Assembly (NCBI RefSeq): GCF_001442625.1
Contig: NZ_LMZQ01000001.1
Location: 310,001-374,000, forward strand
Reading direction: 5' to 3'
Source: Pedobacter ginsenosidimutans
GTDB lineage: Bacteria > Bacteroidota > Bacteroidia > Sphingobacteriales > Sphingobacteriaceae
DNA: 64,000 nucleotides
Numbering within the stretch: position 1 is the first letter of the stretch; the number at the start of each line of letters is the position of its first letter. Below, piece by piece: positions 1-9,226 of this stretch. The notes under the pieces are model-generated. The model saw only the letters and a program-made list of their open reading frames with translations. It did no database searches and was not told the DNA's origin. Both the position numbers and the translations under genes were made by a program.

Positions 1-739
1 TCCTTTCGTTTGAAATTAACAACAGTTCGGCCGCTTTTTCGAGCCTTTTGGTTTTGATATAATTGGCTGGCGTATCGTTGTAATGTCTGGCAAATTCGCG
101 TTTAAAAGACGATAAACTCAAATTATTAAGTTGTGCCAGGCCTTCGATACTGAGTTGTTCGAAGAGGTTGGCCTCAATAATTTGCTTAAACGTATAGGTA
201 GCAGGAGAAAAAAGCTGTGTAAATATGGTTTGTATGGCCCTGGCATTAGCAGTTTGGGCCAGCAGCAGGATAATTTCTTTTAACTTTAAAACCAGTATAT
301 CCTCGTTAACCAGTGCCGGATGCTGAAAATAAAACAGCAAGCCTTCGATATATTTTTCGATTAAAAAATTGTTGCTTAAAATTTCGGCACTTTTGTTCGA
401 AATCATCCGGTCTGGTGCCTGAAGGATGACTGGCATCTCCCGATCGTAGATCCGCTTTAAAATATCGGGATGAAAATTAACGACCATAATTTCGTTGATC
501 CCCCCTTCATTTAAGTTACTAATGGTTTTGCTTGCTTGAATACAATTTAAAAACAAAGCATGTTTATGCGGTATATTTACCCGGTCTTCATCGCGGTGAT
601 ATTGCATTTCGCCTTGTAACATGTACAAAAAGCAGGCATTATCAGTAATCGGGAAATCGAAGGTAAAAGGTGCTTTTATCCTGATGTTTTGGATAATGGA
701 TTTACCAAACAAATCGTATTTTTTATGGTCTATGATCAT
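1..739 (-). CDS. AraC-family transcriptional regulator (3' end cut off by the window)
   Basis: Reading the minus strand from the ATG at 739 gives an open frame of about 246 codons that runs off the left edge. The first ~150 residues form a sensor-like region with no family I recognise. The last ~75 visible residues are a typical AraC helix-turn-helix: LSIEGLAQLNNLSLSSFKRE, then FARHYNDTPANYIKTKRLEKA. The second helix-turn-helix is only partly inside the window. The target cannot be told; the nearest gene is the small membrane protein ending at 860, 121 bp upstream and in the same direction. Confidence 0.85.
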   Translation of the reverse strand, partial: MIIDHKKYDLFGKSIIQNIRIKAPFTFDFPITDNACFLYMLQGEMQYHRDEDRVNIPHKHALFLNCIQASKTISNLNEGGINEIMVVNFHPDILKRIYDREMPVILQAPDRMISNKSAEILSNNFLIEKYIEGLLFYFQHPALVNEDILVLKLKEIILLLAQTANARAIQTIFTQLFSPATYTFKQIIEANLFEQLSIEGLAQLNNLSLSSFKREFARHYNDTPANYIKTKRLEKAAELLLISNER

Positions 740-859
740 ATTTAAAAAACCTTCAGCTATAAAAATAGAAAAACTAATGAATGGTTTGGCTTTTCTTCCC
801 CCCTTGCATTAGCTTATCCGGTGTAGCATATCCTTCATCCGAAAACCACAAGCGTTGCT

Positions 860-1348
860 TTACCGTACTTTAAGTGCATTGCGTTGTTTAATGTACTGGT
901 AGATGGCACCGCCAATAAATGCAATTAAGAGCACCAGTAATGTTTGGGCAATGATAGGATCGGTAGGTTTTTTGGCCAGTGGATGCCCCAGCGGAACCCG
1001 GGTAAAGGTTTCGTTCACGGTGGGAATGAGCGACAGAAAGAAGCTGAAAGAGAGCAAAAAATTCTCTATATAACGGGCCTTATTATTGGCACTTCGCTTT
1101 ACCGAAAGCCAAAAAGCCACCACCACCAAAATAAAAATGAATACCGAAAAAATATGCCCGGCATTAAAGCCTCCATGTTTGGAGATTCCCAATGCAGTTA
1201 AAGCCGTAACAGTAGTGGTATACAAGTATATTTTACCACTTAGATGCGTTAAATCAATTTTGCCAAAGCGTATAAATGAAATGATTGCCGCTACAATGGC
1301 CACGATACCAATGATGGTATGAAAAATTCCTAAACCTGATAGTCCCAT
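860..1348 (-). CDS. Small membrane protein, possibly DUF2306-like
   Basis: This 162-residue protein has about four hydrophobic segments: residues ~5-25, ~40-58, ~65-82 and ~133-152. It has a short basic tail ending QYIKQRNALKVR. The His and Gly positions in the first half (HTIIGIVAI, then HLSGKIYLYTT, then HGGFNAGH) recall the DUF2306 family of predicted membrane proteins, but the match is from memory and weak. No catalytic motif is visible. It is followed on the same strand by the AraC gene. Function is unknown. Confidence 0.6.
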   Translation of the reverse strand: MGLSGLGIFHTIIGIVAIVAAIISFIRFGKIDLTHLSGKIYLYTTTVTALTALGISKHGGFNAGHIFSVFIFILVVVAFWLSVKRSANNKARYIENFLLSFSFFLSLIPTVNETFTRVPLGHPLAKKPTDPIIAQTLLVLLIAFIGGAIYQYIKQRNALKVR

Positions 1349-1611
1349 AGTCTTTTTTGTTGAGTATGTAATTGTTTTACAAAAATGGCTATAGTAAGGT
1401 TAATGGGTTTTGTTTATTCGTTCAATTAATTGGTAATCCCGTTCAAAAATGACCAGGCATGTTGTTACCAGCCTAAAGTAACGGACAGTCTTGTGCTTTG
1501 GTTATGGCAGGTATGACATTATTAGAAGATTGGGTTAAGTGCCTTTTCCTGCAATTGAACAAGAACAAGTTTGAATAACCAAAAAGGCAGCAAAAAATAA
1601 GCTGAAAGTTT

Positions 1612-1619
1612 TATTTTTG
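1612..1619 (+). promoter_or_regulatory. Candidate -7 box (TATTTTTG) for the Crp-family gene
   Basis: TATTTTTG matches the Bacteroidota -7 consensus TAnnTTTG exactly and lies 25 bp before the ATG at 1645. I see no well-placed -33 TTG. The rest of the 296-bp gap from 1349 to 1644 holds nothing else I can recognise. Confidence 0.45.
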
Positions 1620-1644
1620 AAGATTCTCCTTAAGCATTCTAAAG

Positions 1645-2232
1645 ATGGATAATTTTCAAGCGCTGTTCGATTACGTTCAAAAACTTTCTGGCCAAACGCT
1701 TTCAGCGGAAGATAAGCAAATATTTATCGTACATTTCAAACCTAAAAAAATCCGTAAGCGACAATACTTTTTACAGGAAGGGGATGTATGTAAATATACT
1801 GGATTCATTGTGAAAGGTGCTGCCAAGACGTTTACGGTAGATGAAAAAGGGCATGAACATATACTAAAATTAAGCATTGAAAACTGGTGGTTAGCCGATT
1901 TTGAAAGTTTTTACAAGTTGACACCAAGCCGCTTTAACATAGAAGCGCTGGAAGATATGGAGATCTTACAAATAACCCATAACCTGGTAGAAGAATTCAT
2001 AAAGCCTATTCCTGCCTTTTCAGCAATGCAGAACGTGCTGAGTCAAAACAACACCATAGCTACCCAGAAAAGGATGCAGTCTTCTATCAGTCAAACCGGA
2101 GAAGAACGGTTTCAAGAACTCGTTAACGATTATCCTCACTTTATACAGCGGTTCCCGCAAAATTTAATTGCTTCTTACCTGGGTTTAACACCGGAAACCT
2201 TAAGCCGGATCAGAAAGAACTCCTCAAAATAG
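1645..2232 (+). CDS. Crp/Fnr-family transcriptional regulator
   Basis: The 195-residue protein has the usual length and order of Bacteroidota Crp-like regulators. Residues ~25-115 form a cyclic-nucleotide-binding-like beta-roll (RQYFLQEGDVCKYTGFIVKG). A long dimer helix follows, then a C-terminal helix-turn-helix (RFPQNLIASYLGLTPETLSR). The recognition helix has the ETLSR pattern common to the family. The Arg/Ser contacts that bind cAMP in E. coli CRP are not evident, so the ligand is unknown. An SDR oxidoreductase gene starts 90 bp downstream on the same strand, a common pairing in this phylum, and is the likely target or operon partner. Confidence 0.88.
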   Translation: MDNFQALFDYVQKLSGQTLSAEDKQIFIVHFKPKKIRKRQYFLQEGDVCKYTGFIVKGAAKTFTVDEKGHEHILKLSIENWWLADFESFYKLTPSRFNIEALEDMEILQITHNLVEEFIKPIPAFSAMQNVLSQNNTIATQKRMQSSISQTGEERFQELVNDYPHFIQRFPQNLIASYLGLTPETLSRIRKNSSK

Positions 2233-2322
2233 ATTGATCTTTGTTAAGCTTATTTAATGACTTTTGATAAGATGCAGTTCGTTGCGCAGGTGCATCTTTG
2301 GATCAACATTAAATTTAAGATC

Positions 2323-3075
2323 ATGAGTAAATTAAAAAACAAAGTAGCCGTAATTACAGGCGGCAATAGCGGTATTGGATTTGGTATTGCCGAAGCATTT
2401 AAAAGTGAAGGCGCTGCCGGAGCTATTGTAGGTAGAAATCACCTAACTTTAGAACTTTCTGCTGCTCAACTGGGCAGTGATTTTATAGCCATCAACGCAG
2501 ATGTAACTAACCTTGCCGATTTAGAACGGGTTTTTAAAGATACAGCCGAAAAATTCGGTAAAATAGATGTACTAGTAGCCAATGCCGGTGCCGGAACAAC
2601 CGGAACAGTGGCAGACGTGAGCGAGGCGGAATATAACAAAACCATGGACCTCAACCTGAAAAGCGTTTATTTCACTGTACAAAAAGCGTTACCTTATATG
2701 AATGATGGCGGGTCTATAATCCTTATCGGATCAAATGCCGCACATCGGGCATACCCATCATTTGGGCTTTACGGCGCAGCAAAGGCTGCAGTGATCTTTT
2801 TGGCGAAAAGTTTTTCAAGCGACTTGCTAACCAGAAAAATCAGGGTAAATGTAATAACACCGGGTACTACAGACACACCTGCATTTGATAAGTTCGTTCC
2901 TGCTGAAAAAATCGAAGCAGTGAAAACGCAATTTGCAAGCGTGATGCCGATAGGCAGGATCGGGCAGCCGTCAGACATTGGTAAAACTGCTGTTTTCCTT
3001 GCTTCTGAAGATTCTTCGTTTTTGCTTGGCGCCGAACTTCTCGTTGATGGTGGCATGACCTACTTAGCTAAGTAA
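2323..3075 (+). CDS. SDR-family NAD(P)-dependent oxidoreductase
   Basis: A classical short-chain dehydrogenase of 250 residues. The glycine-rich cofactor loop is near the N-terminus (VITGGNSGIGFG), NAG is at ~80-90, and the active site has Ser in the SIILIGSNAA strand plus YGAAK (YxxxK). The C-terminus ends LLVDGGMTYL, as in FabG-like SDRs. The open frame extends upstream to 2257, but the ATG at 2323 gives the family's normal start (MSKLKNKVAVITGG), so I chose it. The substrate cannot be predicted. It sits just downstream of, and in the same direction as, a Crp-family regulator. Confidence 0.9.
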   Translation: MSKLKNKVAVITGGNSGIGFGIAEAFKSEGAAGAIVGRNHLTLELSAAQLGSDFIAINADVTNLADLERVFKDTAEKFGKIDVLVANAGAGTTGTVADVSEAEYNKTMDLNLKSVYFTVQKALPYMNDGGSIILIGSNAAHRAYPSFGLYGAAKAAVIFLAKSFSSDLLTRKIRVNVITPGTTDTPAFDKFVPAEKIEAVKTQFASVMPIGRIGQPSDIGKTAVFLASEDSSFLLGAELLVDGGMTYLAK

Positions 3076-3085
3076 TTTCTAATCT

Positions 3086-3113
3086 ACTGGTATGAGTTCA
3101 AACTCGTACCAGT
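3086..3113. terminator. Strong hairpin between convergent genes
   Basis: ACTGGTATGAGTT and AACTCGTACCAGT form a 13-bp stem with one G-T pair and a 2-nt loop. It lies 10 bp after the SDR stop and 180 bp beyond the end of the convergent ccoN operon. There is no downstream T run, so it may act as a bidirectional stem without being a textbook intrinsic terminator. Nothing else is recognisable in 3114-3296. Confidence 0.6.
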
Positions 3114-3296
3114 GATTACCAGATGGTAACGAGCCTGCAGTAAATATTGGGGATGGTATTCAACTGGCTTTCCTTTTATGGCCACTTGGAGTTGGTCTAT
3201 GAATATTGCAGTACTACATTTATAGAATGCAACAATTTTCTTCTCTAAAATATTAAATCTCCATCTGAATAGAAAAATATTAAAGTGGCGCTTTTT

Positions 3297-3998
3297 TTAC
3301 CGGCAATCTATAATATGACCGTAGGCACCCGTATTTCTTGGTGATATAAAGGGAATACCCAAATCTGCCGACCTCAAGATAAGTAAGGTACCCATAAAAA
3401 ACATAAACCAGGGAATAAGCTTATTGGTGTTGAAACGGATGTATTTTTTCAGGAAGACCCCCCCTAACGAAATCATGAGCATCAGTGGCGTGGTACCCAA
3501 TCCAAAAAGAAGCATAAAAGTACCGCCAGATTTAATACTACCGGTATTTAAAGCAGTTGCAAGTGCCAGATAAACCATCCCGCAGGGGATGATGCCATTA
3601 AGCATTCCGGCAAACAATCCCCACAATGGCAAATTGAATACTTTTCCCATAAGCCTGCTCAGCGGATTGAGCGCCTTTAACTGAAGCTTTGAAAACCTAT
3701 TTCTATAAAAGTGGCTAAACTGTAGCGCTGTAAATAAAATCAGTATAGAACCGATTAGGATACTCAGCATTTTCTGATCGCTAAAAATGCGGATACTGCT
3801 CCCTAAAGCACCCACCAACAACCCTAACACAGTATACACGGTAATTCTGCCAAATTGGTACAACAAAAGCTGAAATCCACTTTGAAAGAAATTCTGTTTC
3901 GCGAATGGCATACCCAGCATAATCGGCCCGCACATTACGGCGCAATGAAGGCTTCCGAAAAGCCCCATCAAAAATGCCAATGGCAAATAATCCATCAT
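3297..3998 (-). CDS. SafE/TauE-like membrane protein of the cbb3 operon (COG2836 type)
   Basis: A 233-residue protein with about six membrane segments. It opens with GLFGSLHCAVMCGPIMLG, the Cys/His-containing motif of the sulfite exporter TauE/SafE-like family that usually accompanies ccoGHIS genes. The paired Cys and His in the first membrane segment suggest metal handling, and copper delivery to the oxidase is often proposed for this type; that role is inference. It is the last gene of the ccoN operon. Its start overlaps the ccoH stop by 4 nt (ATGA), which points to translational coupling. Confidence 0.85.
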   Translation of the reverse strand: MMDYLPLAFLMGLFGSLHCAVMCGPIMLGMPFAKQNFFQSGFQLLLYQFGRITVYTVLGLLVGALGSSIRIFSDQKMLSILIGSILILFTALQFSHFYRNRFSKLQLKALNPLSRLMGKVFNLPLWGLFAGMLNGIIPCGMVYLALATALNTGSIKSGGTFMLLFGLGTTPLMLMISLGGVFLKKYIRFNTNKLIPWFMFFMGTLLILRSADLGIPFISPRNTGAYGHIIDCR

Positions 3999-4423
3999 AG
4001 GGTGATATTATTTTTAAACAGATAATCTTTTCCTGAGGAGTGCCACTGGAGGTTTAAAAACCACATTCCCCTGGGCATTTTAGTTTTATCAACCAGAATA
4101 AGATTCGCCGTTCCCGTGGTCTGTCCCTTTAACTTAACATCATCGTTGCTATTGGCGGGCCGCATTAAAATGAGGTTGTAGGTAGCACTATCTTTAATTT
4201 CAATAATAATCTGAGTTTTTGTAATGGTAATTTTAGGACTGGCATTATCGTCTATAACGTTCACTTTGGCATTGTATTCTGCATTATAATTAATCCCCTT
4301 TTCATAATAATTTTCTTCGATCAACGCATCCCGTCCGTGTACATGGAACATATAAACTACCATCCCCACAATAAACATCATGAATGCAATCATTCCCAAC
4401 ACTATTTTTGTTCCCCAGTTCAT
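3995..4423 (-). CDS. ccoH: FixH/CcoH family protein, cbb3 oxidase assembly
   Basis: A 142-residue protein with one N-terminal membrane anchor (residues ~7-27) followed by a periplasmic domain. The YYEKGINYNAEYNAK motif is diagnostic of FixH/CcoH (xYY.kg..y). CcoH is required for assembly or stability of cbb3 oxidase in proteobacteria. It lies between ccoG (81 bp upstream) and the SafE-like gene (4-nt overlap), the standard order in Bacteroidota. Confidence 0.88.
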   Translation of the reverse strand: MNWGTKIVLGMIAFMMFIVGMVVYMFHVHGRDALIEENYYEKGINYNAEYNAKVNVIDDNASPKITITKTQIIIEIKDSATYNLILMRPANSNDDVKLKGQTTGTANLILVDKTKMPRGMWFLNLQWHSSGKDYLFKNNITL

Positions 4424-4504
4424 ATCTCTTATTTTTTAATCTTGGATGAGTGAATTTTGAATGGCAACATAACTCCACATTCAATCATTCTCTCATTCTC
4501 TAAC

Positions 4505-5887
4505 TCAATCCTCAATTCCTTCCGGTTGCGCGAAAAAACTTGTAGTTGCCGTGCTTAAAACTTTGCCATTGGCAATAATTTCGAAAACAGCATCGGTTTT
4601 ATATTTTTTAATGGCCTTATTTTTCCTGATCAGAAAGAAAGTAAGGTGCACCGAACCTTCTTTTGGCAAAACATCAGCCTTTTGGATAAAATCAATTTCA
4701 TCACCATCATTTTGCGACCTAAATCTGAATTTTACTGCTTTATTGGTTTTGTTGATCAGCTCTGCATTATAAAGATTGCTTGTTTTATCTGCTCCCCTAC
4801 TCTGGTATAAAGTACCACTTGCTCTTAATACCGTGGTTTGGATATCTTCTCTTTTATAGATCAGTGAAGAAAAAACCATCATTACCACAAACAGTACCGC
4901 AGCGTAACCGTAAGATTTTAAGCCAATTTTATAGGGTTTACGTTTGTTAATAAAATCCTGATTGAAGAAACCGATCAGATTTTTGGGCCTGTTTATTTTA
5001 AGCATTACCTCGTTGCATGAATCGATACAGGCCGTACAGTTTACACATTCGAGCTGTGTACCTTCGCGGATATCGATACCCGTGGGGCAAACCTGCACGC
5101 AAAGTCCACAATCAATACAGTCGCCGGCTGTTAATTCATTAGCATTTTTTTGAAGATGCCCACGTGGCTCGCCCCTGGTAAAATCATAGGCTACTACCAA
5201 ACTTTGATTATCTAACAAAACGCCCTGTAACCTACCGTAAGGGCAGATTACCGTACACACCACTTCGCGTACATAGGTAAATACCCCATAGAATATAAAT
5301 GTAAACAGCCAGATGGATACAAAGCCAGAAATATGGCCTGATACGGGCTCCGTTATAATTTTAAGGAGTACATCCGAGCTGATCATGTATGCCAAAAAGG
5401 TATTTGCAATGGCAAAAGAAATCACCAGAAAAATAAAGTGTTTGCTTACCTTTTTGAAAAGTTTCTCCGCGTTCCAACCTGCTTCATCTAGTTTCTTTTG
5501 TTTGTTGGCATCGCCTTCAATCCAATACTCGATCCTGCGGAAAACCATTTCCATAAAGATCGTTTGCGGGCAAGCCCATCCGCACCATATCCTGCCCAAA
5601 ATCACTGTAAAACACACAATGAACATGATAAAAATGAGCATCGCGAGCGCGAAAATGTAAAAATCCTGCGGTGTAAAAATCAATCCAAAGAAGACAAATT
5701 TTCTTTCTATAAAATTGAGCAGTACCAGTTGCTCACCGTTAAGCTTTAAAAATGGACAGGAAAACAAAAATAATAGCAGCACATAACTTACCCATTTCCG
5801 GTAGGTATACAACCTGCCCGATGGCTGTTTAGGATAGATAAAGTTTCTGCCCCTGCCTTTATTTTCTTTTTTATTTTTTGGTAACAT
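4505..5887 (-). CDS. ccoG: CcoG (FixG/RdxA), cbb3 oxidase accessory ferredoxin-type protein
   Basis: The 460-residue protein has about five membrane segments and Cys motifs for iron-sulfur centres: GRIWCGWACPQ at ~100, CTVICPYGR at ~220, CIDCGLCVQVCP at ~257 and CVNCTACIDSC at ~284. A C-terminal Ig-like FixG domain follows (~340-450). CcoG has been linked to cupric reduction and copper supply to the cbb3 oxidase. Its ATG lies 17 nt inside the end of ccoP, so the two are probably co-translated. Confidence 0.95.
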   Translation of the reverse strand: MLPKNKKENKGRGRNFIYPKQPSGRLYTYRKWVSYVLLLFLFSCPFLKLNGEQLVLLNFIERKFVFFGLIFTPQDFYIFALAMLIFIMFIVCFTVILGRIWCGWACPQTIFMEMVFRRIEYWIEGDANKQKKLDEAGWNAEKLFKKVSKHFIFLVISFAIANTFLAYMISSDVLLKIITEPVSGHISGFVSIWLFTFIFYGVFTYVREVVCTVICPYGRLQGVLLDNQSLVVAYDFTRGEPRGHLQKNANELTAGDCIDCGLCVQVCPTGIDIREGTQLECVNCTACIDSCNEVMLKINRPKNLIGFFNQDFINKRKPYKIGLKSYGYAAVLFVVMMVFSSLIYKREDIQTTVLRASGTLYQSRGADKTSNLYNAELINKTNKAVKFRFRSQNDGDEIDFIQKADVLPKEGSVHLTFFLIRKNKAIKKYKTDAVFEIIANGKVLSTATTSFFAQPEGIED

Positions 5888-6839
5888 TGGCTTGGTTTAC
5901 ACTGTCTGTTGCTGCCTTCATCTCGTTGTCTTTTGGGGTTTTAGCTTCGTATTTTTCACCCTGTGGTGCTTTAGCCCCGGCAGGATTTGTCCCTTTTAAC
6001 GACAGAATAAAATTGGTAACTGCACTGATCTGTTTTGGGTTTAAGTTTTTCTCCCAACTGATCATTCCCTTTTCAGGAACACCATATTTAATGGTTTTGA
6101 ATACATTATTAATGCTTCCACCATGTAGCCAGTATTCGTCGGTTAAATTTGGCCCGATGATGCCCTGGCCTTTATCGCCATGGCATACCACACAGTTTGT
6201 AGTGAAAACAGTTTTGCCCTCAGCCAGTACCGTTGGTGTATTATCAAACTTAACCGAATTCTCATCAATGGTATTGGCCGATTTTTCGAGGTAGGCTGTT
6301 TTTTCTATCTTCGCTTTGGCCATTTCATTTTCGTATTCTTTATCCTGCAGGTCTCCATAACCGCCAATGTGGTAATAAAAAAGATATGCCGCAGCAAAAA
6401 TCATTGTACCGTAGAAAAGGAAGTTAAACCACGCCGGCACAGGATTGTTTAGTTCTTTAATGCCATCATAAGCATGATCGATTACCAGATCCTTTTCTTC
6501 TTCAATTGGCCTTAAGCTTAAAAGTTTTGTCCAGATTGAAGGTTTAACAGGTTGTTGCTTTAACCAGGTATCGTAATCCAAAACCGCCTCTTTTACCGGC
6601 TTGGTGTATGGTGTAGGATTTAACTGTTCCTGGTACATTACCTTGAACGCATTTAACAGGGTTACTGAAACAAAAAGCAGGACAATTGCAAAAACCAAGA
6701 GGATTATAATCAGTATTTCCGACTGGTTTAGCCCCAAACCTGCCTGAGCAGGTGTTACGTTTTCTGCCGCTTTCTCATCTGCAGCAAAGGCTGTAATTGA
6801 GATGAACAGGAATAACAACAATAGTTTAATCTTCTTCAT
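5871..6839 (-). CDS. ccoP: CcoP, cbb3 oxidase cytochrome c subunit with a single haem c
   Basis: 322 residues. A hydrophobic N-terminal leader (residues 1-21) is followed by a membrane segment at ~45-65, the CcoP N-terminal domain and a second membrane segment at ~140-160. One cytochrome c domain has CVVCH at ~216 and a distal Met in GVPEKGMISWEKNL. Proteobacterial CcoP carries two haems c; only one CXXCH is present here. The tail beyond ~295 is Lys/Ala/Glu-rich. I start at the ATG at 6839 (MKKIKLL) and not the in-frame TTG at 6845. The start lies inside the end of ccoQ, and the end overlaps ccoG. Confidence 0.93.
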   Translation of the reverse strand: MKKIKLLLLFLFISITAFAADEKAAENVTPAQAGLGLNQSEILIIILLVFAIVLLFVSVTLLNAFKVMYQEQLNPTPYTKPVKEAVLDYDTWLKQQPVKPSIWTKLLSLRPIEEEKDLVIDHAYDGIKELNNPVPAWFNFLFYGTMIFAAAYLFYYHIGGYGDLQDKEYENEMAKAKIEKTAYLEKSANTIDENSVKFDNTPTVLAEGKTVFTTNCVVCHGDKGQGIIGPNLTDEYWLHGGSINNVFKTIKYGVPEKGMISWEKNLNPKQISAVTNFILSLKGTNPAGAKAPQGEKYEAKTPKDNEMKAATDSVNQANVTKK

Positions 6840-7008
6840 GTGCAATAGGTTGATGGTCTTGAATGGGAAGCTGGCTCATCACTTCGATATGTTTTTTATT
6901 TAGTTTGAGCAGGTAAATACCCACGATTACAAAAAACACCATGAACATGAGCAGAGAGGTGATGAGGTATATTTCGCCGCCGGCTAAATCTTTGATCTGG
7001 TTGAACAT
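6826..7008 (-). CDS. ccoQ: CcoQ-like small membrane subunit of cbb3 oxidase
   Basis: A 60-residue protein with a single membrane helix (residues ~14-34) and a charged tail. Size and position between ccoNO (3 nt upstream) and ccoP (overlapping) match CcoQ, the small stabilising subunit. The sequence of CcoQ is poorly conserved, so the name rests mainly on position and topology. Confidence 0.75.
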   Translation of the reverse strand: MFNQIKDLAGGEIYLITSLLMFMVFFVIVGIYLLKLNKKHIEVMSQLPIQDHQPIAHEED

Positions 7009-7011
7009 ATT

Positions 7012-9153
7012 TTATTGATTTGAAGGAATGGTTTCTTTATTTGCTTTTATATCGGTACCCAAACGTTGCAGATATGCAATAATGGCTACTATTTCCCTGT
7101 CGCTTTTAACCTTAATATTATTCTGTTTTAGGTCTAGTGCAATTTTTTCGGCCTGAACTTTTAAATCATCGTTAGCACGTTTATCATAACCATCGGGATA
7201 AGGAACGCCCAATGTTTGCATGGCCCTGATCTTGCTTGCTGTGGTTGTAATGTCCAGTTTCTGCTCAATCAGCCATGGGTATGGCGGCATAATGCTTCCT
7301 GGCGACATTGAAGTAGGATCGACCAGGTGATTGTAATGCCAGGCATCAGAATATTTCCCGCCTATGCGATGAAGATCAGGCCCTGTTCGTTTACTCCCCC
7401 ATAAAAACGGGTGATCGTAAACAAACTCTCCGGCTTTACTATATTCTCCATATCGCTCAGTTTCTGAACGGAAAGGCCGTACCGTTTGCGAATGGCAGTT
7501 TACACAGCCTTCTCTGATGTACAGATCTCTCCCCTGAAGTTCGAGCGCTGAATAAGGTTTTACGCTGGCAATTGTGGGCACGTTAGATTGAATGGTAAAT
7601 GTAGGCATCATTTCTACCATGCCTCCAATTAGGATGATGATGAGTGATAACACCATAAATTTCATTGGCTTACGCTCCAGAACCCTGTGCCAGGCTTTAT
7701 CCGCTGAAGAGGTTTCGATGATAACTTTGCTTAGTGGCATGGCTTCTGCCGGTTCATTGGCAAGCAATTTAGCGCCCAACATGGTTTTGGCCAGGTTATA
7801 AGTCATTGCGATAACACCGGTTAAATACAGTGCTCCACCAATTGAACGCAAAACATGCATCGGGATAATCTGTAGTGTTGTGGCTAAGAAATTCGGGTAC
7901 TTTAATAAACCTTCGGGCGTAAATTCTTTCCACATCAACCCTTGTGTAAAACCTGCCCAATACATCGGCACGGCATAAAAAAGGATACCCAAAGTACCTA
8001 TCCAGAAATGGAAACCTGCCAGTTTTTTAGAGTATAATTCCGTTTTGTAAATGCGTGGAATTAACCAGTACAGCACACCGAATGTTAAAAAGCCATTCCA
8101 GCCTAAAGCACCAACGTGCACATGGGCAACAATCCAATCGGTAAAGTGGGCTACCCCATTAATCTGTTTTAAAGATAATAACGGACCTTCGAAGGTGGCC
8201 ATACCATAAGCGGTAAGGGCAACCACCATAAATTTAAGGGTTACATCTTCTCTTACCTTATCCCAGGCACCACGCAAGGTTAACAAACCGTTGATCATAC
8301 CGCCCCAGCTTGGTGCAATTAGCATGATCGAAAATGCAACGCCTAATGATTGTGCCCAACCAGGCAATGAAGTATATAACAAATGGTGAGGGCCGGCCCA
8401 TATGTAAATAAAAATGAGCGACCAAAAATGCAGGATACTTAATTTATAAGAGTAAACGGGTCTTCCGGCCATCTTTGGCAAGAAATAATACATCATGCCC
8501 AGATAAGGCGTAGTTAGAAAAAATGCCACCGCGTTATGCCCGTACCACCACTGTACCAGTGCATCCTGTACGCCGGCATACACGTAATAACTTTTCATGA
8601 AAGAAATGGGCAGCTCAAAAGAGTTTACAATGTGCAATACCGCTATGGTAACAAATGTGGCAATGTAAAACCAGATGGCCACATATAAATGACGTTCTCT
8701 CCTTTTAAAAATGGTACCGAACATGTTAACGCCAAAAACCACCCATATGATGGTGATGGCAATATCAATCGGCCATTCCAGTTCCGCATATTCATGTGAG
8801 GTAGTAAAGCCCAGAGGAAGCGTAATCACTGCCGACAAAATAATCAGCTGCCAGCCCCAGAAGTGGATTTTGCTCAGCACATCGCTAAACATCCGTGCTT
8901 TTAACAAGCGCTGAAGGGAATAATAAACACCCATAAAAATGGCATTGCCCACAAAGGCGAAAATTACAGCATTGGTGTGCAGCGGCCTGATGCGGCCAAA
9001 TGTGGTGTACTGACTGCCCATGTTCATTGCGGGTTTAAACAGTTGCATGGCTGCAAGCAAGCCAACTGTCATTCCTATAATTCCCCATACCAGGGTGGCA
9101 ATACCAAAGTTCCGAACAATCTTGTTATCGTAAGTAAATTTTTCTAACTGCAT
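7012..9153 (-). CDS. ccoNO: Fused CcoN-CcoO, cbb3-type cytochrome c oxidase catalytic subunits I and II
   Basis: 713 residues joining the haem-copper catalytic subunit (CcoN, ~1-490) to the mono-haem cytochrome c subunit (CcoO, ~515-713). CcoN has about twelve membrane helices, a haem-b His in HTNAVIF (~60), Cu-B ligands in WYGHNAV (~204) and GPHHLLY (~254), and the haem pair in AHVHVGALG (~345). CcoO has GCVNCHSQ (~550) and the axial Met of MPPYPWL (~621). The enzyme reduces O2 at low concentration and pumps protons. The frame is open to 9312, but the ATG at 9153 gives the family N-terminus (MQLEKFTYDNKIVRNF) and sits just after a good promoter. It heads the ccoNO-Q-P-G-H-SafE operon. Confidence 0.96.
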   Translation of the reverse strand: MQLEKFTYDNKIVRNFGIATLVWGIIGMTVGLLAAMQLFKPAMNMGSQYTTFGRIRPLHTNAVIFAFVGNAIFMGVYYSLQRLLKARMFSDVLSKIHFWGWQLIILSAVITLPLGFTTSHEYAELEWPIDIAITIIWVVFGVNMFGTIFKRRERHLYVAIWFYIATFVTIAVLHIVNSFELPISFMKSYYVYAGVQDALVQWWYGHNAVAFFLTTPYLGMMYYFLPKMAGRPVYSYKLSILHFWSLIFIYIWAGPHHLLYTSLPGWAQSLGVAFSIMLIAPSWGGMINGLLTLRGAWDKVREDVTLKFMVVALTAYGMATFEGPLLSLKQINGVAHFTDWIVAHVHVGALGWNGFLTFGVLYWLIPRIYKTELYSKKLAGFHFWIGTLGILFYAVPMYWAGFTQGLMWKEFTPEGLLKYPNFLATTLQIIPMHVLRSIGGALYLTGVIAMTYNLAKTMLGAKLLANEPAEAMPLSKVIIETSSADKAWHRVLERKPMKFMVLSLIIILIGGMVEMMPTFTIQSNVPTIASVKPYSALELQGRDLYIREGCVNCHSQTVRPFRSETERYGEYSKAGEFVYDHPFLWGSKRTGPDLHRIGGKYSDAWHYNHLVDPTSMSPGSIMPPYPWLIEQKLDITTTASKIRAMQTLGVPYPDGYDKRANDDLKVQAEKIALDLKQNNIKVKSDREIVAIIAYLQRLGTDIKANKETIPSNQ

Positions 9154-9186
9154 AATAGAAGCTGAATTTTTGTATGTTTTGTATGC

Positions 9187-9194
9187 CAAAGGTA
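9187..9194 (-). promoter_or_regulatory. -7 promoter box (TACCTTTG) of the ccoN operon
   Basis: On the minus strand TACCTTTG is an exact TAnnTTTG box, with its upstream edge 41 bp before the ccoNO ATG. Its centre is exactly 55 bp downstream of the centre of the Crp-like palindrome at 9235-9256. No good -33 element is present, as expected for an activator-dependent promoter. Confidence 0.7.
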
Positions 9195-9226
9195 TCTGGC
9201 AGTAGGCTGATAAAGTATGACGGCAG

